Positions 37,977-48,484 of a DNA stretch of 64,000 nt are shown here, in pieces; the first letter of the stretch is position 1; each line of letters opens with the position of its first letter. The notes under the pieces were generated by a model. The model had not been told where the DNA came from, ran no database searches, and worked only from the letters and a program-made list of their open reading frames with translations. The DNA lies in contig NZ_JYIJ01000017.1 in assembly GCF_001543895.1 (NCBI RefSeq), forward strand, positions 248,001-312,000, given 5' to 3'. A program made the position numbers and the translations under genes. This DNA is from Carbonactinospora thermoautotrophica. Lineage in GTDB: Bacteria > Actinomycetota > Actinomycetes > Streptomycetales > Carbonactinosporaceae.

Positions 37977-40900
37977 CTAACCGCTGGCGACCTGGGTGGG
38001 GACCAGCACCCGGTCGCCGCCATCGCCGTCCGGCTCGGGGTCATCGTCCCCGGAGCCGCCGGAACCGCCGCCCGGGCCGGCGCCCGGGTGGCCGCCCTCC
38101 GGCCCCTGATCCGGTCGGCCCTCCTCCGCGGCCCGCCGCTGCCGGCGTGCGCGCAGCCGTTCCTTGGCGCCCTCGACGAGGGTGTACAGGACCGGGACGA
38201 GGACCAGCGTGAGCAGGGTCGAGCTGGTCAGGCCGCCGATGACCACGATCGCGAGCGGCTGGGAGATGAAGATCCCGCCGCCGGTGAGCCCGAACGCCAT
38301 CGGGGCGAGGGCGCAGATCGTGGCGACCGCCGTCATCAGGATCGGGCGCAGCCGCTGCCGGCTGCCCTCGAGCACCGCTTCCCGGACGGTCATCCCCTGC
38401 TCGCGGCACTGGTTCACCAGGTCGATCAGGACGATCGCGTTGGTCACCACGATGCCGATCAGCATGAGCAGGCCGATCAGGGCGGGCACGCCGAGCGGGG
38501 TGCCGGTCGCGAGCAACAGCCCGACCGCGCCGGTGGCCGCGAACGGCACCGAGACCAGCAGGATCAGCGGCTGCACCATGCTACGGAACGTCGCCACCAT
38601 CACGAGGAAGACGATGGCGATCGCGGCGAGCAGGGCGAGGCCGAGGTCGGCGAAGGATTCCCGCTGGTCGGCGGAGACGCCGCCGAGCTCCACGGAGACC
38701 CCCTCCGGCAGGTGCAGCCGGTCGATGCGCCGCTGGAGGTCGGCGGTGACCGCGCCGAGGTTCTGCCCGATGACGTTGGCCGAGATGGTGGCGCTGCGGG
38801 CGCCGTCGGTACGGGTCAGCCTGACCGGGCCGGCGGTCTCGGTGACGTCGGCGACGTCGTCGAGGGTGACCGGACCGGCGGGACCGGCCCCCAGAGGCAG
38901 GGCGCGCAGCGCGGCCAGGTCCGCCGGGGCGGTGCCGGTGCGGACCACCACGTCCACCCGGTCGCCGTCGAGCTCGGCCGTGGTGACGGCGCCGGGCTGG
39001 AGCGCCTGCCGGACGGCCTGGCCGATCTGGGCCTCGCCGAGGCCGGCGGCGGCCGCCTTGGCCCGGTCGACGCGCACCCGGACGGTGGGCTGGCTGGCGG
39101 CGAGGTCGTTCACCACATCAGCGGTGTCCGGGGTGTCGCGCACCGCCTTCTCCACCTGGGCGGCGGCGGCCCGCAGGGTCTCCTGGTCCGGGGCACGCAC
39201 CACCACCTGGAGGGCGGCGCCGCCGAAGCCCCCGCCGCTGGACAGCCGTACCTGGCCGATGTCCCTCAGCTCACCGAGGCGACGGCGCAACTCCGCCTCG
39301 ACCGCCTTCTGGTCGGCCTCGACGTCGGTGGTGATCGAGAAGATGGCGGAGTTGGCGCCGCTGCCGGCGCCGAAAGCGATCATCAGCGCTTCGTCGCTGC
39401 TCCCCACCATGACCTGGTAGGTCTCGACTCCGTCGACTTCCCGGATGGCCTCCTCCACCTTCTTCGCCGCGGCGTCGGTGCGGGCGAGGCTGGTGCCGGG
39501 GGGCAGCTCCTGGGTGACGGTGAAGGTGTTCCCGCCCTGGTCGAGGAAGTTGGTCTCCAGCCGCGGGACGAGCCCGAAGGTGCCGAGGAAGACCACGGCG
39601 CCGAGCACGAGCGTGACGACCCGGTGGCCGATGGCCCAGCGCAGCACCGGGAGGTAGACCCGCTGGAGCGGGTTGCGCAGCTCCCGGGCCCGGGCGCGCT
39701 CCCGGGCCTCCACGCCGCCTGCCGCGGGCTTGAGGAACCAGTAGGCGAGCACCGGGATCACGGTCAGCGAGACGAGCAGCGACGCGAGGAGGGCGACGGT
39801 GACGGTGACCGCGAAGGGCCGGAACAGCTCGCCGACCTGCCCGCCGACGACGGCGATCGGGAGGAAGACGGCGACCGTGGTGATGGTGGACGCGGTCACC
39901 GCGCCCGCGACCTCGCGCACCGCGGTGAGGATCGCCGCGTGTTTCGGCTCGCCGTAGCCGAGATGACGCTTGATGTTCTCCAGCACCACGATCGAGTCGT
40001 CGACCACCCGGCCCACGGCGATGGTGAGCGCGCCAAGGGTCAGGATGTTGAGGGAGTGTCCGCCCACCTTCAGCCCGATCATCGCGATCAGCACCGAGAG
40101 CGGGATGGAGACCGCGGTGACCAGGGTGGAGCGGATCGACAGCAGGAAGATGAGGATCACCAGGACGGCGAACCCGAGGCCGAGCAGGCCCTCGGTGGTC
40201 AGTCCCCGGATCGACTCCTCGATGAAGGGCGCCTGGTCGAAGACGACGGTGAGCCGGGCGCCGTCGCCGAGGACGGCCTCCAGCTCGGGGATCTTCTCCC
40301 GTACCGCGTGGGAGATCTCGACGGCGTTGCCGTCGGGGGTCTTGGTGATCCCCAGGCCGAGGCTGGGCTTGCCGTTGGTCCGGGTGAAGGAGGTGGCGTC
40401 CCGCAGCGCCGTCTCGACCTTCGCGACGTCGCCGAGCCGGACCGGGGCGGGCGGCGCGCTCGCACCGGGCGCGGCGACCGGGGCGGCGCCGGCCTGCGGC
40501 GTGAGCGGCAGGTCGCGGATCTCCTCCAGGGAGGTGAAGCCGTCGCCCACTTGTACGGAGAAGCTCCGGTCACCCCGGGTGAGGGTGCCGCCCGGGACGG
40601 CGACGCCGTTGGCCTGGAGGGCGGCGGTCACCGCGGCCGGGGTGAGACCGGCGGCGGCCAACTTGGCCGGGTCGAGCCGGACGGAGACCACCCGGTCGCG
40701 ACCGCCGGAGACGGTCGCCTCCCGGACGCCGGGGATCGACTCGAGCTCCGGCACGACCTCGTCGCGGAGCTTGGCGGCGAGGCGCTGCTGGTCGCCGTCG
40801 GAGGTGACGGCGAGTTGGACGACGGGGATGTCGTCGGTGCTGCCCACCACCACGGTCGGCTGGGCGCCCTGCGGCAGCCGGCTGGCGATCCGGTTGACCG

Positions 40901-41234
40901 CCTGCTGGAGCTCCTGGGAAGCGGCGGAGGTGTCGGTGCCGTACTCGAACTCGGCCTGGACGACGGAAAGGCCGTGGCTGGAGGTGGACTTGGTGTCGAC
41001 GAGGCCGTCGACGCCGTTGACCGCCCCCTCGACGGCCTCGGTCACCTCGCGTTCGACGATCTCCGGCGTGGCCCCGGGGTAGCTGGTGACCACCGTGGCG
41101 GCCGGCAGCTCCAGGGTGGGGATCAGCTCCTGCTTGAGCGTGGCGGTCGCACCGACTCCGAAGGCGATCACCGCCCCGGCGGCCAAGGCCACCAGGCTAC
41201 GGTTGGCCAGGCTCAGCCTGGTCAGGAAGGACAT
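37977..41234 (-). CDS. RND-family (HAE1/SwrC-like) efflux pump
   Basis: 1085 aa inner-membrane proton-driven transporter, the length of AcrB-type pumps. TM1 (LVALAAGAVIAFGVGATATL) is followed by a large periplasmic-type loop with GATPEIVEREVTEAVE. The TM4 segment holds the proton-relay aspartates in TIAVGRVVDDSIVVLENIKR. A second half repeats this layout, with a TM10 region VVTNAIVLIDLVNQCREQGM. The C-terminal tail is long and rich in Gly, Pro and acidic residues. No membrane-fusion protein or outer channel is present, as in SwrC-type pumps of Gram-positive bacteria. It is divergent from the MarR gene, which probably represses it. Confidence 0.92.
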   Translation of the reverse strand: MSFLTRLSLANRSLVALAAGAVIAFGVGATATLKQELIPTLELPAATVVTSYPGATPEIVEREVTEAVEGAVNGVDGLVDTKSTSSHGLSVVQAEFEYGTDTSAASQELQQAVNRIASRLPQGAQPTVVVGSTDDIPVVQLAVTSDGDQQRLAAKLRDEVVPELESIPGVREATVSGGRDRVVSVRLDPAKLAAAGLTPAAVTAALQANGVAVPGGTLTRGDRSFSVQVGDGFTSLEEIRDLPLTPQAGAAPVAAPGASAPPAPVRLGDVAKVETALRDATSFTRTNGKPSLGLGITKTPDGNAVEISHAVREKIPELEAVLGDGARLTVVFDQAPFIEESIRGLTTEGLLGLGFAVLVILIFLLSIRSTLVTAVSIPLSVLIAMIGLKVGGHSLNILTLGALTIAVGRVVDDSIVVLENIKRHLGYGEPKHAAILTAVREVAGAVTASTITTVAVFLPIAVVGGQVGELFRPFAVTVTVALLASLLVSLTVIPVLAYWFLKPAAGGVEARERARARELRNPLQRVYLPVLRWAIGHRVVTLVLGAVVFLGTFGLVPRLETNFLDQGGNTFTVTQELPPGTSLARTDAAAKKVEEAIREVDGVETYQVMVGSSDEALMIAFGAGSGANSAIFSITTDVEADQKAVEAELRRRLGELRDIGQVRLSSGGGFGGAALQVVVRAPDQETLRAAAAQVEKAVRDTPDTADVVNDLAASQPTVRVRVDRAKAAAAGLGEAQIGQAVRQALQPGAVTTAELDGDRVDVVVRTGTAPADLAALRALPLGAGPAGPVTLDDVADVTETAGPVRLTRTDGARSATISANVIGQNLGAVTADLQRRIDRLHLPEGVSVELGGVSADQRESFADLGLALLAAIAIVFLVMVATFRSMVQPLILLVSVPFAATGAVGLLLATGTPLGVPALIGLLMLIGIVVTNAIVLIDLVNQCREQGMTVREAVLEGSRQRLRPILMTAVATICALAPMAFGLTGGGIFISQPLAIVVIGGLTSSTLLTLVLVPVLYTLVEGAKERLRARRQRRAAEEGRPDQGPEGGHPGAGPGGGSGGSGDDDPEPDGDGGDRVLVPTQVASG

Positions 41235-41335
41235 TACCGGTTCTCTCCCCCCTCGTTAGGGTTTCGGTGATTGAGCCGATGGGGAAAGCCGGGACGACCG
41301 GTGACCGGAGCCCGACTCCCCGCGTCCCCCAATTA

Positions 41336-41352
41336 GTTCGCGTCATGCGAAC
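41336..41352. promoter_or_regulatory. Candidate MarR operator between RND pump and MarR gene
   Basis: gttcgc-N5-gcgaac is a perfect 6+6 inverted repeat, located 102 bp upstream of the RND start and 104 bp upstream of the MarR start. Next to it is aattag, a possible -10 on the minus strand. Position and symmetry fit MarR-type repression of both genes. Confidence 0.5.
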
Positions 41353-41455
41353 GTTCTGCCTCGGGCACGGGTTCCCGGCCTTGGGCGCGGGAGGCCGCCG
41401 CACGCGGCGAACGGGCGCGCGGCCGACACGACCCCACGCGGAAAGGATCGAGCAG

Positions 41456-41923
41456 GTGGACGAGCAGAAGCGGTTGATCGAGCGGATCGAGACCGCCGAG
41501 CAACGGATGCTGCGACTGGCCGTCCGGACCCGGTGCGCCCCGTTGCTCACGCTCGACCTCACCATCCAGCAGTTGAAGACGTTGCACGTCCTCGCCCAGG
41601 AAGGCGCGCTCTCCGGCCACGAGCTCGCCAAGGTCCTGGGGGTGGGGGCCGCGACCGCCAGCGGCATCATCGACCGGCTGGTCGTGCGCGGGCTGGTCCA
41701 GCGGACGAAGGACCCGCACGACCGCCGCGTACGCCGGGTCGCCCTCACCGCGGACGGCCAGCGGATCGTGGAGGAACTCGCCAGCGCCAGCCGGGAGTAC
41801 CGGCGGCGCCTCTTGGCCCGGCTCGACCTCGACACCCTCAGCCAGCTCGCCGACGCCCTGGAGAAGCTGCACGCCGCGGCCGAGGACGAGGCCCGGGAGC
41901 AGGACGTCGCCGCCGGTCCTTGA
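41456..41923 (+). CDS. MarR-family transcriptional regulator
   Basis: 155 aa. The winged helix-turn-helix is complete: LDLTIQQLKTLHVLAQEGAL, then SGHELAKVLGVGAATASGII, then the wing DPHDRRVRRVALTADGQRIV. Dimerisation helices lie at both ends. GTG 41456 has GGAAAGGA eight bases upstream. Divergent transcription from the RND pump suggests it represses the pump until an inducer, probably a drug or phenolic compound, binds. The inducer is not known. Confidence 0.88.
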   Translation: MDEQKRLIERIETAEQRMLRLAVRTRCAPLLTLDLTIQQLKTLHVLAQEGALSGHELAKVLGVGAATASGIIDRLVVRGLVQRTKDPHDRRVRRVALTADGQRIVEELASASREYRRRLLARLDLDTLSQLADALEKLHAAAEDEAREQDVAAGP

Positions 41924-42138
41924 CCGCGTTCACCGGTGGGCGACCCGGGCGCCCGGCACGGTCGGCGGGCCCCGTTCGTTACGTTTTCGAATGCTTGCCG
42001 CGCACCCGTCCGTGTCAGCCCGCGCGCACCCGGGAAACACTTCCCCTAGCGTGGCACGATGGCTCTTGCGCCCGAACGGGGGACGGCCCGAGGCGCGTCC
42101 GGGCGGACAGACGCGTGAGTTCGTACGAAGGGGAGTCG

Positions 42139-43383
42139 ATGACCGACGGGTGGGCGCCGCCCTCCGACCCCGGAGGCGATGCGGCGGGAACCAGGGAGCG
42201 GCCGGAGTCGCCCGGCGGTGCCTCCGGCGACCCGAACGTGCCGCGAGGTTGGTCGACGCAGCAACCCCCGCCGGCGAAGACGCCGTACGGCTGGTGGGGC
42301 CCGGGTCAGGTCGGACCGCACCAGGGGGACTGGCACCCGGGCGGCTGGGGCCATCCGGCCCCGCCGGCCGCCAAGCCAGGCGTGGTGCCGCTGCGGCCGC
42401 TCGGCGTCGGCGAGATCCTCGACGGGGCGATCTCCTGCATACGGACGTACCCGCGGATCACGCTGGGGCTGTCCGCGATCGTGATGACGGCCGCCACGGT
42501 GCTGCAGCTGCTCGTGTCCTGGGTGGTGTTCCAGGACCTGCAGACCGCGATCACCGAGCTGAGAGGCACGCGCACGCCCACGCCCGGCCAGCTCGCCGCC
42601 ATACTGAGCCCGTCGCTGATCACGTTCAGCACCGAGCTGGTGGTGATCGGGCTGGCGACGCTGGTGCTGACCGGCATCCTCACGTACGTGGTGAGCCGCG
42701 CGGTGCTCGGCCGCCCGGTCACGCTCGGCGAGTCCTGGGACGCGGTCCGGCCCCGGCTGCTGCCGCTGTTCGGCCTGACCCTGCTCGTCCAGCTGATCGT
42801 CACCGCGGGGGTCCTCGGCCCGTGGGTGCCGGGCGCCGTCTCGGCGCTCACGCTGGGCGCCTCGCCGCTCACCGTGCTGCTGCTGGTGCTGGCCTTCCCC
42901 GTGATGGTGGTGGTCGGCCCGTACCTGTACGTGACGTTCTCGCTCGCCACGCCCGCCCTGATCCTGGAGAAGCAGCCGGTCCTCAAGGCGATGGGCCGCA
43001 GCCGCCGGCTGGTGCGCGGCAACTGGTGGCGCGTCTTCGGGATCCTGCTGCTCAGCGCGATCCTGGTCATATTGATCCAGAGCGTGCTCGCCGCTCCGTT
43101 CACGCTCATCGGCCAGCTGATCGCAACCGCGTTGAGCGGCGGCCCCGCCTCCGACAGCACCGCCTACTTCCTGATCGCCACCGCCATCGCGTCGATCGGG
43201 AACATCCTCGCGCTGACCGTGGTGAGCCCGTTCGCGGCCGCGGTGGTCGTGCTGCTCTACGTGGACCTGCGCATCCGCCGCGAAGCCCTCGACCTGGAGC
43301 TGGCCCGGGCTGCCGGGGTCGCCGCCCCGACCAGCGGCGGCACCCACCACAGCACCGACAACAGCGCTCCGGGAGCGTACTGA
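42139..43383 (+). CDS. Membrane protein with glycerophosphoryl-diester-phosphodiesterase-type membrane domain
   Basis: 414 aa. The first 85 residues are a cytoplasmic Pro/Gly/Trp-rich tail (WWGPGQVGPHQGDWHPGG). Six membrane segments follow, for example ITLGLSAIVMTAATVLQLLV and LLPLFGLTLLVQLIVTAGVL. The signature LGVGEILDGAISCIRTYPRI at the start of the membrane part, and ILEKQPVLKAMGRSRRLVRG, identify the GPDPase_memb family of unknown function. There is no phosphodiesterase domain. ATG 42139 has GGGGAG four bases upstream. It begins an operon of five genes that continues with DUF4129, DUF4350, MoxR and DUF58. Confidence 0.85.
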   Translation: MTDGWAPPSDPGGDAAGTRERPESPGGASGDPNVPRGWSTQQPPPAKTPYGWWGPGQVGPHQGDWHPGGWGHPAPPAAKPGVVPLRPLGVGEILDGAISCIRTYPRITLGLSAIVMTAATVLQLLVSWVVFQDLQTAITELRGTRTPTPGQLAAILSPSLITFSTELVVIGLATLVLTGILTYVVSRAVLGRPVTLGESWDAVRPRLLPLFGLTLLVQLIVTAGVLGPWVPGAVSALTLGASPLTVLLLVLAFPVMVVVGPYLYVTFSLATPALILEKQPVLKAMGRSRRLVRGNWWRVFGILLLSAILVILIQSVLAAPFTLIGQLIATALSGGPASDSTAYFLIATAIASIGNILALTVVSPFAAAVVVLLYVDLRIRREALDLELARAAGVAAPTSGGTHHSTDNSAPGAY

Positions 43384-43386
43384 GCC

Positions 43387-44010
43387 GTGCGCGTGTTCCT
43401 GGAGGTGCCCGTCACGATCTCGCGGGAGGAAGCCCGGAAGGCGGCCGAACGCGAGCTGGCCGACCCGGTCTACCACCAGGACGACCCCAGCCTGGTCGAA
43501 CGCGCGCTGACCTGGGTGTTCGAGAAGATCAGCGAGCTGCTGAGCAGGATCGGCGGCGTGGGGGACACCAGGTACCTGGGGGTGGCCGCCCTGGTCGCCG
43601 TCATCGTGATCACGCTGGTCGCGCTGCGGCTGCGGCTCGGCCCGCTGCGGGCCGCCCGCCGGGTCGAGCCGCTGTTCACCGGCGCGGAACGGACCGCCGC
43701 CGAGCATCGCGCCGCCGCCGAGCGGCACGCGGCGGCCGGCGAATGGGCCGAGGCGATCCGCGAGCGGCTGCGCGCGATCGTCCGCGACCTGGAGGAGCGC
43801 GCCCTGCTCGACCCACGCCCCGGCCGCACCGCTGATGAGGTCGCGGCCGAAGCCGGTGGGGTGCTGCCCGGCAGCGCGGACGCCCTGCGGGAGGCGGCCC
43901 GGATCTTCGACGACGTCTGGTACGGAGGCCGCCCGGCCACCCGGGAGATGGCGGAGCGGCTGCGCGCGGTGGACGAGCAGGTGCGCGCTACCCGCGGAGG
44001 CGTCCGGTGA
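43387..44010 (+). CDS. DUF4129 domain protein
   Basis: 207 aa. One central membrane segment (YLGVAALVAVIVITLVALRL, about residues 60-80). The cytoplasmic C-terminal DUF4129 region reads WAEAIRERLRAIVRDLEERA, RTADEVAAEAGGVLPG and IFDDVWYGGRPATREM. In many bacteria DUF4129 sits with MoxR and DUF58 genes, as here, and is thought to be part of a membrane complex involved in cell-envelope processes. It starts three bases after the preceding stop and its own end overlaps the DUF4350 gene as GTGA. Confidence 0.88.
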   Translation: MRVFLEVPVTISREEARKAAERELADPVYHQDDPSLVERALTWVFEKISELLSRIGGVGDTRYLGVAALVAVIVITLVALRLRLGPLRAARRVEPLFTGAERTAAEHRAAAERHAAAGEWAEAIRERLRAIVRDLEERALLDPRPGRTADEVAAEAGGVLPGSADALREAARIFDDVWYGGRPATREMAERLRAVDEQVRATRGGVR

Positions 44011-45286
44011 CCGCGACGACACAGGAAGCGGCACCGGAGCGCGCCGCCCGCTCCCTGGACCCCACCGGCGCGCAGATCTGGCGCGCCTTCCGGCTGCCGC
44101 TGCTGATCGCGCTGGTCATCGTGTTGGTCGGCGGCGTGCTCGGGTACTTCGGCAGCCGGCAGCGCCAGGGCCTGCTCGACCCCGAGGCCGTGGACGGCGG
44201 CGGCAGCCGGGCCCTCGCCCGGCTGCTGAAGCACCAGGGCGTGAAGGTCGAGGTCGTGCGCACCGCCGACCAGGCGCTGGCCCGCGCCGGTGACGACACG
44301 ACCCTGCTCGTGGCGTTCCCCGACCTGGTGCCGCAGGACACGCGCGCCCGGCTCGGCCGGGACGCGGCCACGGTCGTGCTGATCGAGCCGGGCAACCGGG
44401 CGCTGGCAGGCCTCGCCCCGGACGTGTCCGCCGTGGGCCAGGCGTTCGTCGAGGACCGCGACCCGGACTGTGCCCTGCCGGCCGCCCGGGCCGCCGGCCG
44501 GGCGCTGATGGGCGGTCTGCTGTACGACGTGTCGGCCAAGGCCGAGGGCCGGGCCGAGCTGTGCTACCGGGAGAAGGGCCACGGCTCGCTGGTCCGCCTG
44601 ACCGAGGGCGACCGGGAACTGGTCGTGCTCGGCACCCCGCAGCCGCTGGTCAACCGGCACCTGGCCGAGGAAGGCAACGCCGCGCTCGCACTGCGGCTGC
44701 TCGGCCAGCACCCGCGCCTGGTCTGGTACGTGCCCTCGGTGGCGGAGGGCGGCGGCACCGCGACCAGCCTGTACGACCTGCTGCCGGCCGGCTGGCGCTG
44801 GGCCGCCGTCCAACTGTGGATCGCGGTGGCGCTGCTCGCGCTGTGGCGGGTGCGCCGCCTCGGCCCGGTGGTGACCGAACCGCTCCCGGTCGTGGTGCGG
44901 GCCGCGGAGACCGTGGAGGGCCGCGCCCGCCTGTACCGGCGCGCCCACGCCCGGGAGCACGCCGCAGCCACCCTGCGCGCGGCCACGCTGAGCCGGATCG
45001 TCCCGCTGCTCGGCCTGCCGCGCGAGCCGGCCCCGGCCGCGGTGGTGGCCGCCGTGGCGCGCCGTACCGGCCGGCCGCCGCACCTGGTGGCGGCGCTCCT
45101 GTACGGTGCGGGGCAGCACGGCGGGAAGACCGAGACGCTGCCGACCGAGCTGACCCCAGCCGATTGGGAAGCGCTCGGGGTGCCGGCGGAGGGACGGCGC
45201 CGGGCCAGGACCGCCCGCTCCCTGGACGAGGTGCTGGTGAGGCTCGCTGACGGCCTCGACAACCTGGAGAAAGAGGTACGCCGATC

Positions 45287-45290
<4 letters not shown>
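44007..45290 (+). CDS. DUF4350 domain membrane protein
   Basis: 427 aa. TM1 near residues 28-50 (LPLLIALVIVLVGGVLGYFG), then an extracellular DUF4350 domain (SRALARLLKHQGVKVEVVRT; TTLLVAFPDLVPQDTRARLG), then TM2 near 267-285 (AAVQLWIAVALLALWRVRRL) and a cytoplasmic helical tail. The fold resembles glutamine-amidotransferase-like domains without catalytic cysteine. GTG start overlaps DUF4129; the end overlaps the MoxR gene as GTGA, so these genes are tightly coupled. Confidence 0.87.
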
Positions 45291-46300
<1,010 letters not shown>

Positions 46301-46304
46301 GGCC

Positions 46305-47600
46305 ATGGCGCTCACCGGACGTGCGGGGCTGCTCGCCCTCCTCGGCGCGCTCTTCGTCGGGCTGGTGGCGCCCAGCCGCGCGGGGATCGCGCTGGTCGAG
46401 GGCGTGATCGGAGCCGGGATCCTGCTCGACCTGGCGCTGGCCGGGAACGTGCGCGGGCTGCGGTTCTCCCGGGCCGGCGACACGTCCGTCCGGCTGGGCG
46501 AGGAGTGCCGGGTCGAGCTGATCGTCGCCAACCCCGGCCGGCACCGGGTCCGCGGCGTGCTGCGCGACGCCTGGCCGCCCAGCGCGGGCGCGGTGTCGAC
46601 CCGGCACCGGATCGACGTGCCCGCGGGCGAACGACGCCGCGTGGTGACCGTGCTGCGCCCCACCCGGCGCGGCGACCGGCACGCCTACCGGATCACGGTC
46701 CGGGCGGTCGGCCCGCTCGGCCTGGCCGCCCGCCAGGGCTCGCACGAGGTGCCCTGGACGGTCCGGGTGCTGCCGCCGTTCGAGAGCCGCAAGCACCTGC
46801 CCGCCAAGCTGTCCCGGCTGCGGGAGCTGGACGGCCGGGTCGCCGCCCTGGTCCGCGGGCAGGGCACGGAGTTCGACTCGCTGCGCGAGTACGTGGAGGG
46901 GGACGACGTCCGCTCCATCGACTGGCGCGCCACCGCCCGCAGCGGCGAGGTCGTCGTCCGGACCTGGCGGCCCGAACGCGACCGGCACATCGTGATCGTG
47001 CTCGACACCGGCCGCACCTCGGCCGGGCGGGTCGGGGACGCGCCCCGGCTGGACGCCGCCATGGACGCCGCGCTGCTGCTCGCCGCTCTGGCGTCCCGGG
47101 CCGGGGACCGGGTGGACCTGCTCGCGTACGACCGGCGGATCCGCGCCGACGTGCGCGGCGTCTCCCGCAGTCAACTGCTGCCCGCGTTCGTGACCGCGAT
47201 GGCGCCGCTGGAGCCGGAGCTGGTCGAGTCCGACGCGGTCGGGATGGTGTCCGCGATCCTGCGGCGGGCCAGCCGCCGCTCGCTGGTCGTGCTGCTCACC
47301 GGCCTGGAGGCGGCCGTCGTCGAGGAGGGCCTGCTGCCGGTCGTGCCGCAGCTCACCAGGCGGCACGAGGTGATCCTCGCCGCGGTCGGGGACCCGCACG
47401 TGGAGGAGATGGCCCGCGCCCGGGGCGACGTGGACGCCGTGTACGAGGCGGCGGCGGCCGAACGCGCCAAGGCCGAGCGCCGGCGCACCACGGCCGCGCT
47501 GCGCCGGCTGGGCGTGGAGGTCGTGGACGCACCCCCGGCGGACCTGCCGCCCGCGCTGGCCGACCGGTACCTGGCGCTGAAGGCCGCCGGCCGGCTGTGA
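46305..47600 (+). CDS. DUF58 domain protein, MoxR partner
   Basis: 431 aa. Two N-terminal membrane helices (LLALLGALFVGLVAPSRAGI; ALVEGVIGAGILLDLALAG) precede a beta-rich region and the DUF58/VWA-like domain. Its core motif is LREYVEGDDVRSIDWRATAR, followed by IVIVLDTGRTSAG with a MIDAS-like aspartate. It starts four bases after the MoxR stop. In related genomes the next genes are SpoIIM-like and RDD genes; here these stand 4.3 kb away beyond an accessory insert. Its stop is only 13 bp from the stop of the convergent LolA-like gene, with no hairpin between. Confidence 0.9.
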   Translation: MALTGRAGLLALLGALFVGLVAPSRAGIALVEGVIGAGILLDLALAGNVRGLRFSRAGDTSVRLGEECRVELIVANPGRHRVRGVLRDAWPPSAGAVSTRHRIDVPAGERRRVVTVLRPTRRGDRHAYRITVRAVGPLGLAARQGSHEVPWTVRVLPPFESRKHLPAKLSRLRELDGRVAALVRGQGTEFDSLREYVEGDDVRSIDWRATARSGEVVVRTWRPERDRHIVIVLDTGRTSAGRVGDAPRLDAAMDAALLLAALASRAGDRVDLLAYDRRIRADVRGVSRSQLLPAFVTAMAPLEPELVESDAVGMVSAILRRASRRSLVVLLTGLEAAVVEEGLLPVVPQLTRRHEVILAAVGDPHVEEMARARGDVDAVYEAAAAERAKAERRRTTAALRRLGVEVVDAPPADLPPALADRYLALKAAGRL

Positions 47601-47613
47601 ACGCGCCGAGAAG

Positions 47614-48309
47614 TCAGGCGGTGAGTTCCAGGGCTGTCACCTGGTAATGGGCCACCTCTCGCTCGTCGACGTGGGCACGGGCGCTGAGGAGGAGACCGGT
47701 TTCCCGGTCGACGGTGAACTGGCAGCGGGTGGCCTCGGGGGGCGCCCAACTGGAGTAGGGATTGGCGGGAAAGGGGCGGGGCCGGGCGGTGAGCGCGATG
47801 GCGGGACGACCCAGGCGGGTGGTCTCCTCGGCCTGCACGTCCATGAGCTGGGAGACCAGCAGGTTGGGGCGGAACATCTCCGCGATCCGCTGGTCGATGA
47901 CGGCCCACCAGGCGCCCTCGGGCGTCTCGTCCGCCGGTAGGGTCTGGGTGCCCAGTTCCGCGGTGACGTAGGTGACCTTTCCCCCCGTCATGGCGATCTC
48001 CAGTTCCGCGGTCCCCTCAGTGGTGGCGAGCCGGTACTGCCAGTCGTGGTCGTCCACGACCCACAGGTCCACGACCCGGGACCCGACCAGGGGAGGTGGA
48101 AGCGGACGAATCCTGGGCGGGGTGAGACGCGGCAGCCGCAACCACGCCGCGCTGAGGAATCCGCGCACCGGCTTGGCCCCGAACTTCCCTGCCAGTTCGT
48201 TGACGCCGAGCGCGAAATCCCCCTCAGCCCGCACCGTCGCCCGGAACGGCCGATGGGCCAGCTCGACGCAGGCCATGGCCGACAGGCCGAGCGCGGCGAG
48301 ATCTGCCAT
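47614..48309 (-). CDS. LolA-like hypothetical protein, copy A (39-bp deletion)
   Basis: 231 aa, no signal peptide. The pattern SRVVDLWVVDDHDWQYRLAT, AELEIAMTGGKVTYV and FTVDRETGLLLSARAHVD is reminiscent of the LolA/LppX or RseB-like half-barrel fold, with alternating strands and a late VDxxTGLLL strand. It is about 94 percent identical by eye to copy B (50132-50866) with some 14 substitutions, several of them clustered near residues 39-60. Copy A lacks the 13 residues AERVPGDRRLAAL near the N-terminus. Function unknown. No membrane segment is seen, so a cytoplasmic location is likely. Confidence 0.65.
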   Translation of the reverse strand: MADLAALGLSAMACVELAHRPFRATVRAEGDFALGVNELAGKFGAKPVRGFLSAAWLRLPRLTPPRIRPLPPPLVGSRVVDLWVVDDHDWQYRLATTEGTAELEIAMTGGKVTYVTAELGTQTLPADETPEGAWWAVIDQRIAEMFRPNLLVSQLMDVQAEETTRLGRPAIALTARPRPFPANPYSSWAPPEATRCQFTVDRETGLLLSARAHVDEREVAHYQVTALELTA

Positions 48310-48429
48310 GAGACAAACCTATTTCGAGAGTCCTGGGTATTTTCCGCGGACAAGCGGACAGTCATCCGAGCGACGGCAGGCGATCCGTCCTCGCGGTTGT
48401 CACCGAGCTTGGCCAGCCGCGTCCCGAAT

Positions 48430-48481
48430 CCCGTCGAGTGTGCGTGTCGTCACACGTGTGACGACACGCACACTCGACGGG
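48430..48481 (-). terminator. 52-bp perfect palindrome after the XRE/TPR regulator
   Basis: Bases 48430-48455 are the exact reverse complement of 48456-48481. As RNA it would form a stem of about 24 bp with a 4-nt loop, starting three bases beyond the regulator's stop codon. It is the longest member of the hairpin family also present at 10822-10860 and 55204-55241. No T-run follows. Confidence 0.8.
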
Positions 48482-48484
48482 AGG

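Noticed and set aside
37917-41270. A 1117-codon open frame opposite the RND pump
   Set aside because: Antisense shadow; repetitive charged composition without domains.
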